Below the pieces are notes generated by a model. It saw nothing but the letters and a program-made list of their open reading frames with translations. It made no database searches and was not told the DNA's origin. A stretch of 64,000 nucleotides of DNA, from positions 133,858,001 to 133,922,000 of the forward strand of contig CM032228.1 of NCBI GenBank assembly GCA_019009955.1. The letters are read 5' to 3'. This document shows positions 46,601 through 57,122 of the stretch, in pieces; positions within the stretch are counted from its first letter, which is position 1; the number at the start of each line of letters is the position of its first letter. A program made the position numbers and the translations under genes. Origin of the DNA: Riptortus pedestris (Eukaryota; Arthropoda; Insecta; Hemiptera; Alydidae).

Positions 46601-49138
46601 CAACATTATGTTGTTTTTTTTAATGTTATTTTTATTTGTTAGAATCATTTTTGAATTAGCTTGTTATCACTAAACATTTAAGACCCAATATTTTATTTTT
46701 TAAAAATGTTCTAAAAAATAGTTTTTTTATACTTCCTCTCAAGCTCTCTTTTTGTCAGAATGTTATTACTCAGTAAATTCAGTTAGAAAACATTGTCATT
46801 TATGATTTATGTTCTACTAAGAGTTCAGAAAAACATATTCTATTGTTTTACTTCCAAAAGGGCAAAAATGCGCTACAAGCTCGGAAAAAATGATGTGAAG
46901 TTTATTGTGAGGACTGTCCTACTGATCGCCAGTGTCAGCGTTGGTTTGCTCGCTTTTGCTCTGTAAATTTTAATGTGCAAGATGCACCACATACTGTTCG
47001 TCCAACCACTACTGATGATGACAAAATGAAGGCGTTAATCGAAACCAACTGGCATATGACAACTCGAGAGATAGCAGAGAAGCTCTACATATCGAATTCA
47101 ACCGTTTACTTGCACTTAAACAGCTTGGTTACGTAAACAAACTGGATGTTTGGGTTCCTCACGAATTAAAGGATATCCACCTCACCAAACGCATTAACAT
47201 ATGCGACTCTTTGCTGAATTGTAATGAAAAGGACCCATTTTTAAAAAGAATCATAATAATAATGAAAAATGGATTGTTTACGATAACGTAGTCCAAAGAA
47301 GATTATGCTTTCTGTGTGTTGGGATTTCAAGGGTATAGTGTACTTTGAGTTGCTTCCAAGAAACCAAACTATTGATTCGAATGTCTACTGTCGTCAACTA
47401 TCGAAACTGTATGAAGAAATCAAGAAAAAACGCCCTTAACTGGCCAATCGCAAAGGCGTGATGTTCCATCATGATAACGCCAGACCACACACCTCATTGG
47501 CAACTCGTCAAAAATTAACAGAGCTCAATTGGGAACTGATGCCACATCCACCATATAGCCTTGACTTAGCACCATCAGATTACCATTTGCTTCGCTCCGT
47601 TCAAAACCATTTCAATGGTAAAACTTTTGATTCTGATGAGGCGGTTGAAAATGAGTTGGACCAGTTCTTTGCTTCTAAAAACCAAGGCTTCTTCGAACGT
47701 GGAATTTTTCAACTCACCGAAAGATGGCAAAAGGTAATCCAACAAAATGGTCAATATATCATTGATTAATGTAGTTAATATAAATAAATTCATTTTGAAA
47801 AATATGGAAAGAAAAAAAATGATGTTAATTATCGTACAACCCAATAGGCTAATTATGGCGTGATGTCCATGTGTGAAAAATTTCATATTTAATACTGTTG
47901 TATCTTCTAGTTTTGTGCCTCTCTTTAAGCCTGTAATCTACTAAGGGGGGGAGGGGGCGTTGTTAAATGAGGTAAAATATAGAAAATTGTAAATTTATCC
48001 ATCCCTATTAGATACAGAAGATTTCTATAGACTTTTTTTTTTCTTTATTATAAAAAATCTATAAATTGTGTTATATGACATTTTTTGATCTGATGCATTG
48101 CAAGGGAGGGTATTGTTAGTCTCTTTCATATGAAATCATTTTCAATGAAGTACAAGAAGACATTTTTTTTAAAATTAATTATATAGGAATGTGAGGAAGT
48201 CTTGTGGCATTCATATAAATTTTTATTTTATTGTTATAGAGTGATGATATGGGGGTCGAACATCTAGCTGTATTGGAAAGGCTACGCCAATCACAACGTC
48301 AGGATCACCTCAAGGGTTCCGTATCGGGCTCGGTTCAAGCAACAGACAGGCTTATGAAGGAATTAAGAGATATTTACAGATCAGATTCTTTTAAAAAAGG
48401 TAACATTTTTTTTTTAATACTTTGATATTTTACTTACTTGCCAAATTTGGGCAAACGTTGATACTTGCAGAGAATTGACACAATGAATGAAAAAAGTGAC
48501 TTTTTTCCCCTAGCTTTGTCGAGATTTAGATTGTCTTAACACACTTAGTACGATGCAATAACTTCTAAATTTCAGGAAGTATTTCTTTTGTTTATATTAT
48601 TTATTTTTTGTAATGGTTATTACCAAGCATGAGATAAAATTAGGTTGATACTCCCACCATGCCAGAGCCTGCTAATTGGTGAGTTCCCACTCATGGGACC
48701 TAAGATGTGGGTTAGGCAAAGTTGCAGAGCTTAATAAAAACAATTAATAAAAACACAACTAGTTATGTTGCTTAGTTTTTATTAATTATTTACATATGAG
48801 GCTATAAATTGACATGTATATTTCAAGAACTCACTTTGACAAATAAGGATACTCCTTCCCTCATTCACACATTCGCGTGCACCTTGTGTTTTGTAATCCT
48901 TTGTAAGATTTTTTTTTAATTTTTGATTCAGAAATAGTTGTTTCCAGAAGTTTTAGTTTGCTATAGTTTCGAGCCTGACTTTTGTTTTCAGTATGACATA
49001 CCGTGCGGGTTTAGAGGTCTGCATAAATTATAAACACATTCAAAATTAAATCCAATAATTAAAATTTTTTTTTATTTATTTATTAATATTAAAAAAATAG
49101 AAGCGATGGAGCAAAGGTCGAACCCGGCTGCTTCTTGT

Positions 49139-49218
<80 letters not shown>

Positions 49219-49249
49219 CCCCCACTCGCTCTCTTCCCCCCTCTCTCTC

Positions 49250-49297
<48 letters not shown>

Positions 49298-52200
49298 TCT
49301 CCTCTCCTCTCTCTCCTATGACAATAAAAGCATCTGTCTATCTCTTCCCATGGCGAGCTCATCACCGGCAACATTATTTTATATTATCATTATTTTCGAT
49401 ATGTTAGAGCTCAACACTTCTTTTTTATCACATGAAAAATTTAATTACAAAGTCTGCATCATTCCTGGGAATCCCGGTTTGTCATTCATCATGATATTCA
49501 TAGTTTTAAGTCCAAGCCTGTTTAATTTAATTTAACTTTCATGCTTTTGTTGCCACTTGGGGTAATCAAACTTCATTTGCATAAACACCGAATTTGAGTG
49601 TTGTGCAACACCAGCTGCACCAGACAACTGTTTGCCACCTCCAGGACTGTAGGTACACTCAGTGAGATCATTTATAAGACCCTATATCTTAACAATTTTG
49701 TATTTGTGTTTTTATAAATAACTGCGGATATGGAATGTGCTTTTCCCTGAATTTCCTTTTTAATCATTAAGTATTGAATATTTTTTCAGGTATGTACAGT
49801 ATAGACCTTGTAAGTGAATCATTATATGATTGGAATGTGAGACTAATGAGTGTAGATCCAGATTCTCCACTTCATAGTGACCTAATAGAACTTAAAGAAA
49901 AAGAAGGGAAAGATTCAATCCTTCTGAATATGATTTTCAAAGAAACTTATCCATTTGAGCCTCCATTTGTTCGCGTTGTCCATCCAGTCATTTCTGGTGG
50001 ATATGTCTTAGTAAGTATTCTTAATGCCTATTGAATTTAATTCTATTGTAATTAGTTGTACTTTGTAAATTTCGTTTATAAGGTCTTTTTATTTTAAAGT
50101 GTTAATCATTATTTAATGCATGTGGTTGCTTTTAATTGGTTTAATTTAAGTTCCATCACCAAACAAAATAGGTTAAAACTGTGTCCATGACTGTCTTGCG
50201 TGATGATATTTTTTTTTAATTTTCTAAGCTTTTTTATATATAACATTTTTGGATAGTGTCTGATGTTCTATTGTGTAAATTGTTTTTGTGCAGGTTGGAG
50301 GTGCAATTTGTATGGAGTTGTTGACTAAGCAAGGTTGGAGCTCAGCTTATACTGTTGAAGCTGTAATCATGCAAATTGCAGCAACTCTTGTAAAAGGGAA
50401 AGCAAGGATACAATTCGGAGCCCCTAAGGTTGTTGGCCAGGTATTTTATTTAGTGGCATACCTTAAATCCCCTTATTTCCGTTTTAAATTTTTATTTTTA
50501 CTTCTAATAATGCCTATATGTGATGAGTATGTGGTTCTTAGGAGCTATAATATTAAATACTAAAATTTAGGATTTTATTCATTCTACTAATTACTGTCAG
50601 TTGAATAAGTGAATCATTTCAGAGCTCTATACATACCTGGGAATACCATTCTGCTGTTAAAGGCACATATCCATGGGTGCAACCCCATCATTCTATCAAT
50701 TTTATGAGTAAATGTTAATCTAAAGAAAATTTTAATTAGGGTTTTTTTTTTGACACTGTCTTGTTAGGCCATGTTGTCACAACATTTGTGTTTTAATTTC
50801 AGATTTCAATTTGTACATCAAACATATAGTGCATTACTTCTTGTGCATAATTATTCACTACATAGTCACTTGGACTGACTGGTCATTTTTCTCCAACTGG
50901 GGAACCAAAATTTGTGACACTGAATATTGTTTTATAGAACCCTCAAATTGGTAATACTTTGCTAGACAACTACTCGTATGTGCACATTATAAATAACAGA
51001 TTTGAATTTTCAAATTCTAAAATGATAGATATAGGTATATCAAAATATCCTGCTATATAATGTTGGTGTTATTTGTACATAAATTTGTTTTGTCGGTTTT
51101 TATAAATATTTATTTTTCCAAAAGTGTTTTATTTCTGATCACAGACAGGAATATGATTGGAAACTGAAATATATTCCCTTTATTCTAGACACCACAGAAA
51201 AACCGTGAATTACACAGCTCCTGTGAGAAGAGCCTTTTTTTTCAGTAACAATGATCTGCGAGTCTTTAAAATTCATATTTATAAATATTGTTGCTATAGC
51301 AGTATGTTTATTTTACATTGAAAGATGTGTCAATAAGTGGCATAGTTTTATTGCCAACTGTGGTACTCGTGGTTTTCCATGTTCTCAGACAACCTTATAT
51401 AATCCATGTGACAGTTAGCATTCTGCCACAGTGATCGTGCCTCCATTTTCATACTCAAAAAATAAGATACATGAATTCTTTCTCATGAGACACCTCATCA
51501 AATTGACATAGAGAGGGTGTTCAATTTAATACAATAATTATACATAATTTAATTTTCAGCTCAAGTTATATATTTATGAGCATATCTTATTAACTCGTAT
51601 TTGCCAAAAAAAGTTTCTCTATATATCAAAAACAATAACTTTTTATATATTCATGATTGACTAAAAATGAATAGGAGATGAAATATCACATTTTTTAAAT
51701 TCACCCTTCAACTTTGTTCATCTGTAACTAATATAGCCATTAAGTTGGGGTTATAATACACATCCTAAATTTCGTCCTTTTCAGTCCCGTTATTTACGTA
51801 TGATCAAGTTGTTGGGTTGAGTCCATATCATCAAATCATGGTTAAAGTTGGTTATATGATTAAAATTGAATAGGACAAAATTTCTCTAAATTACAAAATT
51901 AACTTTTAATATGTAGGTGTTTGCTGAAAAAATAATTAGAAAGCCTATGTAGGGTTTTTTTGTTTTATACCTTCCCACTCCTGTTAGTTTGTAAGAATAA
52001 TAATAAAAATACAGGTTGATTAAAAACTGTCACACCTCTACTGAAAAAGTTTATTCAAACGAAGGAGCGCTTTTGAAGGCGTGCATCATCATCAGTGCTC
52101 GGACTCCCTGAATGGTGACTTGCGGGCTTTAGAACCAGATCCTAAACTGGTCCTAAGGTAATAAGATCAGTCAGGATCCAGGACGTTGAGGCACTGATAA

Positions 52201-55200
52201 TAATGCACTGCATCGAAAGCGCTCCTTTGAATAAACGTTTTCTGTGGAAGTGTGGGCATTTTTAATCCATCTGGATAAACAACTTTTGTTATGTGCGCAT
52301 TTGCCAAAAAACCAATAGAAAACGAAATAGCACTATTTTTAATTTCATGCCTGCCTTATAAGCCCCACTCCTGTCTGTACCTAGAAATTTTAATATAGCT
52401 TATGATGAGGGAGGTCTTAATACTAAATTACATATGGACTTTCGTTCAGTTCAGTCTTTTATGCCCTTTAAAATTGTTGACTCTCGCTTTAGTTTTTGGT
52501 GTATATCTCATTTACTCTTTGTTATATGACAAAAGTGTATATAACAAACATTACTTTAAATAACAAAATAAACAACTTTTGTTATGTGCATATTTGCCAA
52601 AAAAAAAACCAATAGGAAACGGAATATAACTATTTTTAATTTCAGGCCTCCCTTATAACCCCCACTCCTGTTCATCTCAGAGAATATTAGTATAGCCTAA
52701 TGTCTAAGTTGGGTTAATAGTAATATATGTACCAAGTTTCATAAAATTTGGTTCAGTCATTTATGCGTGAAAAGGTAACAAACAGACACCAAAGCCACAA
52801 TTTGCATATATCGTGTCTATGGTATGTGAAACGAAAAAGTTTTTCTATTTCAACACGCCAACAATGGGTAACACATCTATAGTATTGAATAATAACCTAT
52901 TGTTGACAATATCATTGGAACTCATATTTTTTGGTATTTCAGCAATGCTAGAAATTAAAATAAAAATAAGTTTTATGTTAAAGTCATAGTTATTTATTTA
53001 TAATGGCCTATTTCTTTTCCCAGGGACAGTACAGCTTAGCACGAGCACAACAAAGTTTCAAGTCACTTGTTCAAATTCATGAGAAAAATGGTATAGTATC
53101 TATTCTTCTAATTTTATTTATTTATTTTTTAGAAATAATTTACAGTTTTTTTGTGTTCAGCTTTATTTATTCAGTAAATTGAAAGCCTTTAATTAATTAA
53201 AGACTAACATCTACTCATCATCCCAGTACATTCTGATTGGTGCAGTTTCAATATCTTTGGGTCTGATTTCACCGGATTTTTTCTACTCTCAATTCTTTGT
53301 TCTGATTGATTTATTCAGGTCTTTAAAGGTGACCTCAAACTTCATTCTATTGTTGCACTTTGAAATTCTCTCCAATCAAAGCATTTGTCCTAAAATCACC
53401 AACCAAAGGCCACTCAATCGTTTTACATATTATTCATTGGTTTTGAATGATTAATCCTAAGCATTTTTTTCGGAGGAGAAGCTTCCTAAAATTGGCAGGA
53501 TCTGAGTTCCTTTTTAAAACAATTAATACTCAAAATGACTGTGTCCATGACCTGGTCAGACCAGTCCACAGGTCTGTGTCCCACATTGAGGAATTTTACC
53601 CTGAAGAAGTTAGCGACATGAAAACAGTATGCAGTATTTAAGTTTGAAATAAGATGCATTGCCAATTCCATAAGGCACTGTTGACCAATTATAAAGAAGT
53701 GTGGATTTACTGAAGGGTGAAAACTAAGAAATTCAAATACTTCAACTAAGACATTATTAGAGTTATAGAATTTCTTAGGTAGGATTGATGCCTATTAGCA
53801 GAGCCCTTGCCTCTCCCAACTCTCGTAATCTCAACTAAGTTTTACCCAGTACGTATGCATTATCTGTTTCAACTTTCTTCATTCATCCTCTCCCACCTCA
53901 CAAAAGCTAATAATTATTTACTTATGCATTACTTAAAATATTCAAATTAATTTGGTATTGTTGTATACATGTTATTTACTATTTTATTTGGAAATTAGGT
54001 ACATTTGGAGCTGATGAAAATTAAAAATGTAGCTCATTTTCCTTCTTACTACTTCTCAATGGTAAAACAACCCAAATTGTGTGATTATCTAGTTATTATT
54101 CTTATTATTTGTCATTAATTTGTAGTTTTATTACGAAATATGCTCACTAAATATGCCCACTTTTTTTTATTAGAATTTGTTTTCATTACAATTTGAGAAT
54201 ATGAAGCTATTTATTGAAGCACATAATATAATATCAAAATACATTATATCGTGTCCAAGACAGCTGCTGAGGGAGAGCTTTGGGGAAAAGGTCCTTAAAC
54301 CATTTTCTGTTTTTTTTTTTTCCTGTAAATGTTTTGTTATGACAGTGTTATAAATGGTAACGTAGGGTCTCCTGTGCACCATATAGATCCAGAATTTGTT
54401 TCTAACTGTAACACCAAAATGCACCCTATAAATGGTTAAGGGTAATCTACTGGGGGTTACAAATTTCTTTCTTAATATTAGTTTAAAAAAAATGTATTGA
54501 ACATCAATGGTAGAAAATCAAATTTGGAATAAGATTGGCTATATAACATTTTTCAAGCTGACTCATAAAAACTGAGATATTTCAACTTTTTGTTTTCTGA
54601 CTCTCGCCTTGGTTTTGTTTCAACCATTAGCAAACTTTAGTTTTACATTAAAGGCTTAAATATTGATTTTTGTAATGATGAAACAATAATTGCCACTGCT
54701 AGAGCATTAACAGAGAAATATATAGTACAAGTACGGGCGCACACACACACACACACGTACATACTTACTTAACTAAATTGGAGAACCAATTTATATTGAT
54801 CTAGTGGGAGAATTCCGTGCATCTAGTTTGCAGCTAATTGAAGAGTTCCCAGAGGCACCTGTTGGTGCTAAACCCTTCATTTCCTGAATTTATGTAGTCT
54901 TTTACCCAGCTGTTATTGTTATCTTTGATTTTGGGAAGGTTGTTTGTCTCATCCTGTTATTATTTACTTGTGTGTAAGGGATTAGCTGTCTATCGCTGTC
55001 GTCTTGCGTCCATTCAGGCATAAGGTTTCGTTCTCATGTTGTATCGGGATTTCCATTTTGCATTTTATTTAGTAGGTTTTTCAATTCCATATTAATTTTT
55101 TAATGCCAGTAACAGGCTGCACAAAGAGCAATGAATATTGTTGCCCCCCCCCCATCCTAACATTAATTAATCAGAATGTCCATTTGCCCTTAAATGTATT

Positions 55201-57122
55201 TATTATTTTATTTAATTTACAAACCACAAATATTATTTGAATATACACATTTGAAGATGGTAGAAACAGAAATTGTAAATACAGGTCAATGTAAACAGAA
55301 TTGATAAATTATATTGGCACAAAACTGTTGTCTAACACATTGTGTGCGATAGTGAAATTATTATTTTTTTCTCAGGAGCGATTTATTTTTTTTACTATTT
55401 TAAATCAAAAACATGTTTATTTAACAAATAACCTAGCTTATATGCCTACCAACACATTTTTTAATGGTAATTAACTTATTTAATTAGCTCCTTGCCTGGC
55501 AAGGAGCTCGCTACCAGCGGACGTCGCCGGTTAGGCAACCCGCAAAGCACATGATCGGTTTAAAATAACAAGCAATGAAAACGGGTTAAAATAACACAGT
55601 ATTCGTTAACAAATAAATTTATTATTTCTATATTGTGTATTGCATTACCTATTACATAATAAACATCAATTGTTCAATTGCATACTATTCTTACAGGTGA
55701 TAACAGCTTACAGATATACAAATACATATTATACTGTAATAACTTAACTCTCCTACCATGGTACAATTTAAAACAGGTCTCAAGACAAAGCCCGGGTTTT
55801 TCTGGACATTTGGGGCAATAATAAATAGTTTGGTTTCTCACTTTTTTCCCGTCTTCTTTGATGGCCTTATTGCATTGCATACAGTTTTTTTGCAATCGCT
55901 TATTCCTTTTACCCGTGAATGGGGTAAAACTAGGAAAATGCAGCCATTTTGTGGGTATTTTCGGGGATAAGGGAATCACAGGAGTTTTGAATGATATTAA
56001 TTTATCCTCTATTGCAAGGCGAAAGTCCCTTAGAGTTCCCCAAATATCGCTTATATTGTTGAAAACTATTGACAATCATAATCTCGAAAATATGGATAAC
56101 CACTTTTTTATACCACTTCACAGTTTTTCGTTCGTGGTGGTAATAAGATAACTGTTGATCCAAGTGATCAATTCCCCCCATGTATTTGTTATAGGCAATA
56201 ACTGCATCAGGCTTTTGCCTGTCAATGCCCCTTTTGAATTTAACACTGCGCATGTGCCCCCTATGCTCTGACGAAATCATCAAAACATCGCGCTTATCCC
56301 GCCATTTTACGATGCAGATACCAGAATTATTCCATCGCTCTTTTTCATCATAATGATAAGATTGGTCAGAACCCCTTTTTTCACAGTTCGTTTTTCCATT
56401 TTTCAAAATTTTGATACCTATAAATAATACAAACCATCATTATTATTATTATTTTAAAACCCCATAAAAATAATATGCTTTATAATGTGTTAAATACTTT
56501 AAAAATCACAGTAATAATGCTTACCTTAAAAAAAAGAAGAATTTTCTGATAAAAACCCACTGAAATCGGAAACTAACGACACTGTTAGATGCAAGACACT
56601 TGTCTGAGGCGAATGAAGGCATCCAGAGTCGGTTTGTACCCCCTCCAATTCCAGTTGGGAATACCCAGGGCAGGTCCTTGCCAGGGAATGATGTCGCTAC
56701 CTGGGTTGGGACAGCCCTCCTTGCCTGGCAAGGAGCTCGCACAGGATGTGCTAACCTGCAAAGAAGGGAGGAGTGGGGAGACATCCTCATGTGGAACCTC
56801 TAGGCTCTTCTCAACAATCATTAATCTTGAATCACACTTAATTATTTAAGCTTAATTTATACTATTTAAGCTATTTATTTATTAACACTTCTCCTGTGAT
56901 ATAAATACTTTAATGTTCTGAATGTATATTGATGTGTAATAAAAACTTTTGTATTGTATAAAAACTTTCATTTTAATACAGGGAGGATTTGAAGTGAGGA
57001 GAAATCATTTTATCATTTATTTCTATTCAGTTAGCAATATCAAAAGAAGCATAATAATGTGATGCACTCATTTTTAAATTTCTTTTTCAGGTTGGTTTAC
57101 TCCACCTAAGGAAGATGGTTAA
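35057..57122 (+). CDS. UBE2Q2: Ubiquitin-conjugating enzyme E2 Q (UBE2Q1/Q2 family), complete, 9 exons
   Basis: Exons: 35057-35218, 39292-39396, 44097-44184, 46225-46367, 48240-48399, 49790-50010, 50294-50428 (or to 50440), 53024-53090 and 57091-57122 (TAA stop). The product is 370 residues, close to the roughly 375 of vertebrate UBE2Q2. The start chosen ([12 protein letters not shown]) matches the family N-terminus; an in-frame ATG at 34967 would add 30 unconserved residues. Residues 1 to about 110 resemble the RWD-like N-terminal domain. A coded acidic run (Asp/Glu, about 137-150) and a linker follow. The UBC fold begins near YDWNVRL, and the catalytic cysteine is Cys299 in [14 protein letters not shown]. 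The end is the conserved [11 protein letters not shown]. The enzyme takes ubiquitin from E1 as a thioester and passes it to substrates, in cytosol or nucleus. Alternative donors at exon 7 would add VVGQ. Choosing Q2 over Q1 rests on length only. Confidence 0.95.
35219..39291. other. UBE2Q intron 1
   Basis: AT-rich. It holds a HINE 5' scrap at 37901-37980 (AGCAGATTGCCCTTAAG after CTTT) and a SINE-1 head at 38820-38905 (GTGAGTTAAGGTGTTGG and GGGTTTGATTCCTG). Near 36960-36990 is a weak reversed HINE end. Nothing else is recognised. Confidence 0.55.
38820..38905 (+). mobile_element. SINE-1 head only
   Basis: tRNA-like part with A- and B-box matches (GTGAGTTAAGGTGTTGG; GGGTTTGATTCC), truncated before the tail. 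Confidence 0.6.
39397..40894. other. UBE2Q intron 2, first part, no recognised feature
   Basis: AT-rich sequence without a family match or coding signal. Confidence 0.5.
40895..41110 (-). mobile_element. SINE-1 copy
   Basis: Full copy on the reverse strand, from TATTATTATTTATTAACGTC through the tail to CAAGAATCGAACTCGCC (B box) and TTAACTCACATGGC (A box side). It closely matches 28513-28730. Confidence 0.75.
42539..42673 (+). mobile_element. HINE family 5' arm
   Basis: AGCAGATTTCCCCAAGG after CCTTTT, and the conserved GATGATAAAAATGAGG before a short TA tract. The mariner at 42674 is inserted in that TA tract; no HINE 3' half follows. Confidence 0.65.
42674..43597 (+). mobile_element. mariner-like element, DD41D type, internally deleted
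   Basis: About 30-bp terminal inverted repeats (CAGGGTGGGGCAAAAGGTAT at the left; CTGGGTGGGGCAAAAGGTAT on the reverse of the right end) with TA on both sides. Length 924 bp. An N-terminal transposase piece (from 42794, a helix-turn-helix like [19 protein letters not shown]) is joined to the later catalytic half (42915-43483); the first catalytic Asp region is missing. Confidence 0.9.
42794..43483 (+). pseudogene. DD41D mariner-like transposase, broken
   Basis: Part 1, 42794-42922, ends in a stop after FSILG. Part 2 continues in another frame from [13 protein letters not shown] to NLSWKN, then part 3 (43100-43483) holds [12 protein letters not shown] and, 41 residues after its Asp, the Asp of [12 protein letters not shown]. 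That spacing is DD41D rather than DD34D. About 100 residues are lost between parts 1 and 2 and there is a frame break near 43110. Confidence 0.8.
43598..43656. repeat. TA microsatellite
   Basis: (TA)n after the mariner right end; the left TA is at 42672-42673. Confidence 0.9.
45083..46074 (+). mobile_element. HINE family element, long copy, in UBE2Q intron 3
   Basis: Starts AGCAAATTGTTCTTAAGGG after CATTTT and ends ACGTGGGAAATCTGCT, TAGTTTACACAGCC, CTTGCGTAACAGAC before T9. About 990 bp; the TA tract is reduced to a few units near 45207. The core shows two diverged halves, each with a TTCAGTAA-CCCC stretch (near 45520 and 45945), so the long form may contain an internal duplication. Confidence 0.75.
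46281..46324 (+). repeat. Trinucleotide run coding the UBE2Q acidic tract
   Basis: GATGATGATGATGATGAAGA and following codons give Asp5-Glu4-Asp2 in exon 4. An acidic segment here is a family feature; the purity of the GAT run suggests it can vary in length. Confidence 0.8.
46845..47830 (+). mobile_element. mariner relic (DD34D), in UBE2Q intron 4
   Basis: Decayed transposase from YYFQKGKN near 46847 through [16 protein letters not shown] and [10 protein letters not shown] to the C-terminal GQYIID at 47769. Many frame breaks lie before 47458; the last 103 codons are open and keep both later catalytic Asp residues (HHDNA and SDYHLL). The region of the first Asp is damaged. The right end may be ATCGTACAACCCA near 47833; no left repeat was found. 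Confidence 0.75.
49140..49317 (+). repeat. TC microsatellite with C runs
   Basis: About 180 bp of (TC)n broken by C8 and C7 runs in UBE2Q intron 5. The open frames it gives on both strands are low-complexity artefacts. Confidence 0.9.
52013..52274. mobile_element. Small foldback element with decayed hammerhead-like arms
   Basis: About 260 bp with inverted ends of about 70 to 90 bp: the left starts CAGGTTGATTAAAAACTG and the right ends CATTTTTAATCCATCTG. Both arms contain GGAGCGCTTT and TTTATTCAAA or their complements. The left arm (minus strand) keeps CTGATGA, an extra T and GATGC; the right arm (plus strand) keeps GCATC, GAAA and AGCGCT followed by C. Together they match the hammerhead layout at 11462 and 12138. 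It sits in UBE2Q intron 7. Confidence 0.6.
52275..52850 (-). mobile_element. Helitron fragment, reverse orientation
   Basis: Matches on the minus strand the first two tandem units and the 5' leader (TTCGTTTCAC, ATAGACACGATATATGC, GTAACCTTTTCACGCATAA-type block) of the copy at 17527. The 3' CTAG end is absent; it stops at the small foldback element. Confidence 0.65.
53091..55485. other. UBE2Q intron 8, first part
   Basis: AT-rich with a short CA run near 54740. Around 54480-54620 is a weak resemblance to the HINE core, too diverged to call. No coding signal. Confidence 0.5.
55486..56740 (-). mobile_element. piggyBac-like transposon relic
   Basis: The minus-strand frame 56406-56002 contains [19 protein letters not shown] and RKTVKWYKK, a hallmark of the piggyBac transposase core. 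After a frameshift near 56050, frame 56075-55674 gives the C-terminal Cys-rich domain ([24 protein letters not shown]). Upstream catalytic parts are missing. A palindrome, CCTTGCCTGGCAAGG with extended arms, occurs at both 55486-55508 and 56717-56735; such CCTTGCC ends are common for piggyBac-like elements. The GC-rich stretch 56560-56800 has an unrecognised open frame. Confidence 0.75.

Noticed and set aside
49072..49407. Long Leu/Ser and Arg/Glu open frames on both strands
   Set aside because: They are translations of the TC microsatellite.
54725..54765. CA repeat considered as part of an element end
   Set aside because: A plain microsatellite without flanking family sequence.
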